Source: Acidimicrobiia bacterium (lineage in GTDB: Bacteria > Actinomycetota > Acidimicrobiia > Spongiisociales > UBA5794). From it: a stretch of 64,000 nucleotides of DNA. The stretch is taken from positions 145,884 through 209,883 of the forward strand of contig JASJDZ010000001.1 of assembly GCA_030065575.1 (NCBI GenBank). Reading direction: 5' to 3'. The notes below the pieces were generated by a model. The model ran no database searches and had not been told where the DNA came from. It saw only the letters and a list, made by a program, of their open reading frames with translations. Each line of letters starts with the position of its first letter. Position 1 is the first letter of the stretch. Shown here in pieces: positions 58,884-64,000 of the stretch. The position numbers and the translations under genes were made by a program.

Positions 58884-61081
58884 CCGATACCCAACAGCTT
58901 GCCGCCCTGGAAGACGATCACTGCGCCAGCCCAGGCGATGACGAACTGACCAATGACGCTGACCCACATCCACTTGGTGCCAAATTCATGCCGGAAGGCG
59001 CCAACCGCCGCCATGCACGGTGTGTACAGGAGCACAAACACCATGAATGCAATCGCGGCCAGTGCCCCGCGACCGCCACTGCTCTCCTCGAATGAATCGC
59101 GGACTGCAGCTTGGAGAGCGGTGTCCCCGTCAACTTCGAGATCGAAGAAGTCGAGGCCGAACACTCCAGGGATGGCCTTGAAGGTATCAACGGTTGCCTC
59201 TACGAAGGTCGACCCGATGTCCCGAACGTCATCGATGAACCCGGGGTCGTCTTCACCCTCCTCCTCGCCCGCGACGTTATAGAGCTGCGACATCGTAGAA
59301 ACGACAACTTCTTTGGCGATGAAGCCGGTGAGCAGGGCCCCCGACTGCTCCCACTCGCCGAAGCCGCCGGGCTCCATGACCGGCGCAAAGCCCTTGGCCA
59401 CGACCCCGAATGCGCTCTGTTCGGCATCGGTATCCGTGAACGTGCCTCCACCACCAACCGGAATCGCCAGCAGCAGCCACACGGCCATACTGGCTGCGAG
59501 GATTGTCGTGCCGGCACCCTTGACGAATGCCATTGTCCGCTGCCAGACCAGCATCCCCACGGTCCTGGCGTTGGGGAGGCGGAACTCGGGCATCACCATC
59601 ACGAACGGAGTCGGTTCCTCTTCGCGTAGAGCAGTACGGCTGAGGAGCAAACCGATGAGCACGGCGACGAGGATCCCCAGCAAGTACATACCGAAGACGA
59701 TGGTGCCCTTGGCATCCGTGAAGAAGATCGCCGCCAGCAACACATAGACAGGCAAACGCGCCCCACAGGACATGAACGGCGTGATCAAGCCGGTCAACAG
59801 CCGATCGCGCGACGAGTCGAGGGTCCGGGTTGCGTAGATCGCCGGTACGGTGCAGCCAAAGCCGACCATCATCGGCAGGAAGGCCTTGCCGGGGATACCG
59901 ACTGCCCGCATGGCGCGATCCATCACTGCGGCCGCCCTGGCCATGTACCCGGAGTCTTCGAGGATCCCGAGACACAGGTAAAGCGTGGCCAGCACGGGCA
60001 CGAACACGAGCACGCCGCCGACACCGGCAAGCACACCGTTGACGATCATGCTCTCGAGCCAACCGCCCCCGAGGCCAATCAGATCGAGCAGACCAACGGA
60101 CCACCGGGCTACCGGCCCAGAAACCGTGCCGTCCACCCAGTCCAGAAATGGTCCGCTCACGTCTGCGGTGATGCGCAGCATGATCCACATCACCGCCATG
60201 AAGATCGGAATCCCGAAGTAGCGGTTGGTGAGGACACGGTCGACACGATCGGACCAGGTTGTCTTCTCGACTACCGCTCCAGTCATCTCATCAACGAGAC
60301 CTGCGATCCAATTGAAGCGATGCTCCGCAAGCTCCATTTCGCAATCAGAAGTGGACTCCTTGCTGATATCGGCCCGGAAAGCATCCGCTACTGCCACGAT
60401 CTCTGCGCCACCGGCGACCCCATCCAACCGTCGGCGAAGACCACGATCGCCGGCGAGCAGCTGGAGGGCACTCCATCGTGGCGACTGAAGCGAAGCCACC
60501 TCAGGTTGATCGATGATCCGCTCGACCAAACCACCGAGGTGACGCTCGACTACCGCTCCATAGTCGATGATGAGTTGCTGTGGCTCTGTCTCGAGAGAGC
60601 GAACAACGGCGGCCTTCAGCTCATCGATGCCCCTCCCGCTTCGGGCGACGGTACGCACCACTTCGACGCCGAGACGATCGGTCAATACCGACTCATTGAT
60701 CTCAATCCCGCGCCGTTCCGCAACGTCGACCATGTTGAGGGCAACCACCTGACGGAGCCCGGCTTCGGCGATCTGAGCAACCAGGTGGAGACTCCCCGTC
60801 AGATTCGAGGAGTCGACAACCGTCACCACCACATCGGGTCGCTCCTCGGCAAGGAACGTCGCGGCGATGGCCTCCTCCTCCGAAATAGCGACGAGGCCAT
60901 AGGTACCCGGCAGATCCACCGCTTCGAAAGTTGCCCCCTCGACGGTGAAATTGCCCGTGTACTTCTCAACCGTTTGCCCGGGCCAGTTGCCCACCTTTTG
61001 GCGAGCACCTGTGAGTTGATTGAAGGTCGATGTTTTGCCTGCGTTGGGGCAACCGCCGACTGCAACTACCGGGGCGCTCAC
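58880..61081 (-). CDS. feoB: Ferrous iron transporter FeoB
   Basis: This is a 733-residue Fe(II) transporter. The N-terminal G domain has GCPNAGKTSTFNQLTG (G1), DLPGTYGL (G3) and LNMVDVAE (G4 region). Two Gate/nucleoside-recognition membrane halves follow, with GFGCTVPAIYATRTL and LYTPCMAAVGAFRHEFGTKW. Full family length, about eight to ten helices. Overlaps of 4 nt with feoA and feoC show coupled translation; the dtxR-family gene leads the operon. Confidence 0.97.
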   Translation of the reverse strand: MSAPVVAVGGCPNAGKTSTFNQLTGARQKVGNWPGQTVEKYTGNFTVEGATFEAVDLPGTYGLVAISEEEAIAATFLAEERPDVVVTVVDSSNLTGSLHLVAQIAEAGLRQVVALNMVDVAERRGIEINESVLTDRLGVEVVRTVARSGRGIDELKAAVVRSLETEPQQLIIDYGAVVERHLGGLVERIIDQPEVASLQSPRWSALQLLAGDRGLRRRLDGVAGGAEIVAVADAFRADISKESTSDCEMELAEHRFNWIAGLVDEMTGAVVEKTTWSDRVDRVLTNRYFGIPIFMAVMWIMLRITADVSGPFLDWVDGTVSGPVARWSVGLLDLIGLGGGWLESMIVNGVLAGVGGVLVFVPVLATLYLCLGILEDSGYMARAAAVMDRAMRAVGIPGKAFLPMMVGFGCTVPAIYATRTLDSSRDRLLTGLITPFMSCGARLPVYVLLAAIFFTDAKGTIVFGMYLLGILVAVLIGLLLSRTALREEEPTPFVMVMPEFRLPNARTVGMLVWQRTMAFVKGAGTTILAASMAVWLLLAIPVGGGGTFTDTDAEQSAFGVVAKGFAPVMEPGGFGEWEQSGALLTGFIAKEVVVSTMSQLYNVAGEEEGEDDPGFIDDVRDIGSTFVEATVDTFKAIPGVFGLDFFDLEVDGDTALQAAVRDSFEESSGGRGALAAIAFMVFVLLYTPCMAAVGAFRHEFGTKWMWVSVIGQFVIAWAGAVIVFQGGKLLGIG

Positions 61082-61350
61082 TCAGCTACCTCGATCTCAA
61101 CCGACTGCGCAGCACTCTTGCCAATTGCGATCCGGGCTCCACCCATCGAGACCATTGCGGGGCCGTGTGGCCGCAGCACGGTCAGCATGACACCGGGAAC
61201 CACACCGAGCGCAGCCAGCCTCTGAATGAGACGGGGCCGACCCGTCACCCGAGTAACCCGCACCCTGGAGTAGCGCTCGGCCTCGGCCAGCGTCAGCCGA
61301 TTGCCTGCCGCCGCCTCATCTGAGGTTGGTCTACGCGGGAGCATCAACAC
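61078..61350 (-). CDS. feoA: FeoA family protein
   Basis: This 90-residue SH3-like protein has the FeoA pattern VTRVTGRPRLIQRLAALGVVPGVMLTVLRPHGPAMVSMGGARIAIGKSAAQSVEIEV. FeoA is thought to bind FeoB and support Fe(II) uptake. The start overlaps the end of the DtxR-type gene by 20 nt; a second ATG 6 nt later is possible. The stop overlaps feoB. Confidence 0.93.
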   Translation of the reverse strand: MLMLPRRPTSDEAAAGNRLTLAEAERYSRVRVTRVTGRPRLIQRLAALGVVPGVMLTVLRPHGPAMVSMGGARIAIGKSAAQSVEIEVAE

Positions 61351-62050
61351 CTCCCATGGGACGAACCTCGACCGACTCGGCTAGCGGCCCGTTGATGTGG
61401 ACAGCATTGCCATTGAGGTCTACTAACAAGCCTGTTGAACCAGCGGCGACGACCGCAAGATGAACGCCGGCGCGAATTCCCTCTGAGTTGAGGAACTGGA
61501 GGGTCGGGCCCGAAGCCGTCACCGAGATCACCTCTGCGGTTGCGCCTACCGGAATCTCGTCGAGACGGCTGGTCGGAGGACGGTGGCCGGCGGCATCCAC
61601 TCGCGGGATCGGCCTGCCCAGCGGACCAGCTTCGGGGTTGCCCAGAAATGCGGCCAAGCTGTCAGCTGCTTCCGGGGTGGTGGCGTGTTCGAGATGACAT
61701 GCCTGGTCGTCGGCGTCCGCCGGGCTGAAACCGAGGTGCTCGGCCAGAAAGGTGGCCCAAAGTCGGCGAGTTCGCAGCACCTGATCCGCCACCTGCTGCC
61801 CGACATGACTGAGGAGAACGCCGCGGTAGGGCTCATACAACAGGAGTCCGCGGGAGTCGAGCTTTCTCACCATCTCGTTCGCTGAAGGAACCGAGACCCC
61901 CAGCGCCGATGCAACCCTGGAGATCGGAACCGGCCCCACCGCACCGCCTTCGACTGCTCGAGCAACGGTGATCAGATACATCTGCTCCGACTCGGTTGTC
62001 GACTTAAGTTCAGGCAAGGCTGTTACTTTGGCCAGCGATTGTTCAGGCAT
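61331..62050 (-). CDS. DtxR/IdeR-family metal-dependent repressor
   Basis: This 239-residue regulator has a winged helix (VPISRVASALGVSVPSANEMVRKLDSRGLLLYEPYRGVLLS), a dimerisation/metal domain with DDQACHLEHATTPEAADSLAAFLG (ligand residues C, E and H are visible), and a C-terminal SH3/FeoA-like domain (about 165-239). With Fe(II) or Mn(II) bound it should repress this feo operon. A near-palindrome overlapping its own start codon (62041-62059) is the likely operator. Whether it senses iron or manganese cannot be settled by sequence; the feo context favours iron. Confidence 0.92.
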   Translation of the reverse strand: MPEQSLAKVTALPELKSTTESEQMYLITVARAVEGGAVGPVPISRVASALGVSVPSANEMVRKLDSRGLLLYEPYRGVLLSHVGQQVADQVLRTRRLWATFLAEHLGFSPADADDQACHLEHATTPEAADSLAAFLGNPEAGPLGRPIPRVDAAGHRPPTSRLDEIPVGATAEVISVTASGPTLQFLNSEGIRAGVHLAVVAAGSTGLLVDLNGNAVHINGPLAESVEVRPMGGVDAPA

Positions 62051-62059
62051 GCCTTGAAC
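62041..62059 (-). promoter_or_regulatory. Candidate DtxR-type operator overlapping the regulator start
   Basis: GTTCA-GGCATGCC-TTGAAC is a near-perfect palindrome around GGCATGCC that includes the regulator start codon. A related TTAAGTTCAGGCAAGG sequence lies inside the gene near 62004-62019. Its size fits a DtxR/MntR-family box, and its position would allow repression of the whole dtxR-feo operon. The 62060-62304 gap upstream holds no gene I can support. Confidence 0.5.
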
Positions 62060-62304
62060 TATAGGCCTGTTCGATCAATCGAGTAGGGCCAGAAGTCCCC
62101 GGCCATCAGGTCCATCTCCTGGATTCGGAACGAACGACCAGGATCCAATCCCCTGCGACGAAGACAGCGGGATATGCGTTGGTGGTGCCATTCGAGTCCG
62201 CCGTTCGGCGAGATCGCTCGAGCTTCGACGCAGTACAGTCGGGCGTGTGTGGGACAGAATCGAGTAGAAGACAACGCTAGGCGACGGGCGAGGGCCGGAT
62301 AGCT

Positions 62305-62751
62305 ATGCACATCGAAATCCAAGCCGACATCGAAGCACCCAGCGGATTGGTCTTTGATTACATCGCCGATCTCACCAACAACTCTGAATGGCAAAGCGGG
62401 GTAGCCAGGACCGAGTGGACGTCACCCCTGCCCGTTGTGGTCGGCACGACATGCGAACAGCACCTCGACAACGGTGGGGTGGTCGGCTACAAAGTCGTTG
62501 CCCTCGAACCGGGCAAGTCGATCACTATCGAGACCCTGCAGGGCACCCCGGTTCCTGCGACGATCACGCGCACCGTGCAGCCGCTCGACGATGCCCGGTG
62601 CCGAGTCCACATGGACCTCGACGCTCGCCTGCCAGGTTGGCGAGTTGTACTCACCCCGATGGTCAGGTGGCTGTTCAGAAGAGAGATCAGAGCGGACTAT
62701 CGACGCCTCAAGAAGCTACTCGAGGCTGCTGAGGAACCGTCGGGCGAATGA
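62305..62751 (+). CDS. SRPBCC family protein
   Basis: This 148-residue START-like protein begins IEIQADIEAPSGLVFDYIADLTNNSEWQSGV and ends with a long amphipathic helix (IRADYRRLKKLLEAAEE), the polyketide-cyclase/dehydrase type of the SRPBCC fold. It binds an unknown hydrophobic ligand. The stop overlaps the start of the AlkZ-like gene (ATGA). Confidence 0.88.
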   Translation: MHIEIQADIEAPSGLVFDYIADLTNNSEWQSGVARTEWTSPLPVVVGTTCEQHLDNGGVVGYKVVALEPGKSITIETLQGTPVPATITRTVQPLDDARCRVHMDLDARLPGWRVVLTPMVRWLFRREIRADYRRLKKLLEAAEEPSGE

Positions 62752-63914
62752 GGAAGATCACGCCGCAGCAGGCGCGGGCTAGTGCTCTTGCTGCCCACGG
62801 ATTGAGCGGCGGTTTGGATGGCCCGATCGCCGCCGCAATGGCGCTGGTCGGCCTTCACAACACAACTCAGAGCACGCCATATCTCTCGCTGCGAGCTCGC
62901 CTAACCGAGTTCTCTCGTGATGACCTGGACGATGCAATGTGGCAGGAGTGGGAGCTGGCCCGATTCCGGGCCATGCGGCTGACAATGTTCATCTTCCCCC
63001 AGGACCTGCTGGAGATCGCGGCAGCGGCGACCCGCCACATCGCTGTGCCCTGGGCCGAGCGCTGGCTGCGCGACTCCAATCTCGATGAAGCTGACTTCGC
63101 ACGGATCGCCGACGACGTAGAGGCTGCGTTGACGGACAACCCGATGACAGTGCGCGACCTGCGGGCCGCGCTCGGAGCGGACAAGAACGTAGACGTTCCC
63201 GGCGTGGTCGCCCGGATGTGTGATGTCGGCCGGCTGGTGGGAGGAAGGCCGCCGCAGAGCTGGCGGTCACCGGTCCGCCGCTACCACCGGTGGGAGGAGG
63301 TTCTACCCGGGGTCGATCCATATCGTTGGGACGAAAGAGACGCTCAGGTCGAACTGGTGCGGCGCTACGTCGAGTCGTACGGACCGGTGACTATTGACGA
63401 CATCTCCTGGTGGACGGGCATGGCCAAGGGTCGGTGCCGGACGGCCCTCGCTCAACTGAGCCCCGAAGAAGTGAGAGTTGACGGGTGGCCGGGCCCGCTG
63501 TGGCAGCTCGGCGACCCCCCGGAGGAGGAACCCGAATCAACCCACGCCCTACCTTTGCTCGACCCATACGTGCAGGGATACCGGGATCGAGGGCGGCTGC
63601 TCGACCCATCTCGTTTCGAGTACGTGTGGGACCGTGGCGGCAACGCCGCGGCGGCGATTCTGCGAGGAGGACGGGTAGTCGGTGTCTGGCAACCCGTCGA
63701 CAAGCCAGAGGCCAAGGTGCTGTGCCACTTCTTCGAGGAGCTCTCACCAACCACCCGCAAGGCTGCACTCGCTGAGCTCGAGGCCGCCGGCACGATGTAC
63801 TTCGACGAGCCTGCCGCCATCGTCGAGCTAGACAAGATGAAGCCCTTGCAGGGCGGTACCAGCGCGATGCACCCGCTGGACGGCAAGCCGCATCGGCAAC
63901 GACGAACTGGATAG
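62748..63914 (+). CDS. Winged-helix DNA-binding protein, AlkZ-like
   Basis: This 388-residue protein of the HTH_42/AlkZ group has an N-terminal ARASALAAHGLSG, a QSTPYLSLRARLTEFSRDDLDDAM segment close to the glycosylase QxQ region, and repeated winged-helix modules (TDNPMTVRDLRAALG, GPVTIDDISWWTGMAKGR). AlkZ proteins unhook DNA interstrand crosslinks in Streptomyces. The catalytic glutamines are not clearly preserved here (N-T-T-Q-S-T), so the activity is uncertain. Coupled to the SRPBCC gene. Confidence 0.85.
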   Translation: MRKITPQQARASALAAHGLSGGLDGPIAAAMALVGLHNTTQSTPYLSLRARLTEFSRDDLDDAMWQEWELARFRAMRLTMFIFPQDLLEIAAAATRHIAVPWAERWLRDSNLDEADFARIADDVEAALTDNPMTVRDLRAALGADKNVDVPGVVARMCDVGRLVGGRPPQSWRSPVRRYHRWEEVLPGVDPYRWDERDAQVELVRRYVESYGPVTIDDISWWTGMAKGRCRTALAQLSPEEVRVDGWPGPLWQLGDPPEEEPESTHALPLLDPYVQGYRDRGRLLDPSRFEYVWDRGGNAAAAILRGGRVVGVWQPVDKPEAKVLCHFFEELSPTTRKAALAELEAAGTMYFDEPAAIVELDKMKPLQGGTSAMHPLDGKPHRQRRTG

Positions 63915-63924
63915 CATCTGGGCC

Positions 63925-64000
63925 ATGTCAGACCCCTTCGTTCCTGATGCCTTCGTCGTCCCGACCGAGTTCGCTGGCCCCGGGTTCCGCCTCGAACCGC
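63925..64000 (+). CDS. Partial gene, GNAT-like N-terminus, cut by window end
   Basis: An ATG at 63925 opens a frame (MSDPFVPDAFVVPTEFAG, then PGFRLEP) still open at the last base. The start resembles a group of GNAT-like acetyltransferases that begin with FVP and GFRLEPL. Only 25 residues are visible, so the call is tentative. Confidence 0.5.
   Translation, partial: MSDPFVPDAFVVPTEFAGPGFRLEP

Overview
The window is about 64 kb of high-GC DNA with dense genes, frequent GTG and TTG starts and many 1-10 nt stop/start overlaps. DUF3152, a RskA-like anti-sigma factor, PspC/LiaF-like membrane genes, LppX-type lipoproteins, FeoA-FeoB-FeoC and S-layer-homology repeats carrying GCNPP/FCP motifs together suggest an uncultured or little-studied Actinomycetota, possibly of the Acidimicrobiia or a deep-branching relative. 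That is an inference from gene content. No rRNA, tRNA, transposase, integrase, CRISPR array or cas gene was found.

Layout. 0-5 kb: an ArsR-like fragment overlapping an ACR3 arsenite exporter, then a TetR-controlled oxidoreductase/DUF4386 pair with two perfect operator palindromes, then a tandem-GNAT protein. 5-8 kb: an overlapping three-gene cassette (beta-class DNA methyltransferase, small protein, unknown 350-residue protein) that looks like a restriction-modification or defence unit. 8-13 kb: a DUF3524 glycosyltransferase, then dnaX-ybaB-recR, then a DUF3152 secreted protein and a nucleotidase. 13.7-19 kb: a PhnD-PhnC-PhnE importer with an unusual permease, followed by a dGTPase. 19-27 kb: a MerR/GyrI pair with a 19-bp-spacer promoter, a dodecin/PspC/LiaF-like envelope operon, and an MFS protein fused to a membrane-anchored repeat domain.

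27-34.4 kb looks like a light/singlet-oxygen response locus. A CarH/LitR-type B12 regulator is divergent from an ECF sigma factor and its anti-sigma factor. These are followed by an SDR, an SRPBCC protein, a flavin amine oxidase, DUF1365 and a cyclopropane-synthase-like lipid methyltransferase. 34.3-38.7 kb holds a two-gene operon: a histidine kinase lacking its phospho-acceptor histidine, and a 1003-residue surface protein whose post-membrane tail resembles a cold-shock domain. 38.8-48.7 kb carries a prolyl oligopeptidase, TrmO, an AraC/GyrI regulator, a PAS kinase, an MFS transporter and a secreted beta-helix/SLH protein. 48.7-55.9 kb has a NarL-type two-component system, lipoproteins, an AbiEi/DUF559 protein and a chimeric solute-binding protein. 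56-64 kb has an amino-sugar deacetylase/SIS pair, a DM13 protein, the dtxR-feoA-feoB-feoC iron operon, an AlkZ-like protein and a GNAT gene cut by the window end.

Several intergenic repeat families are present. One is a 50-bp double palindrome arranged with a 70-71 bp period at three loci, with compensatory arm changes. A second is a 36-bp perfect hairpin at three loci between 51.4 and 55.1 kb. A third is a 109-bp tandem repeat between dnaX and ybaB. The first two share outer-arm sequence and may be one superfamily.
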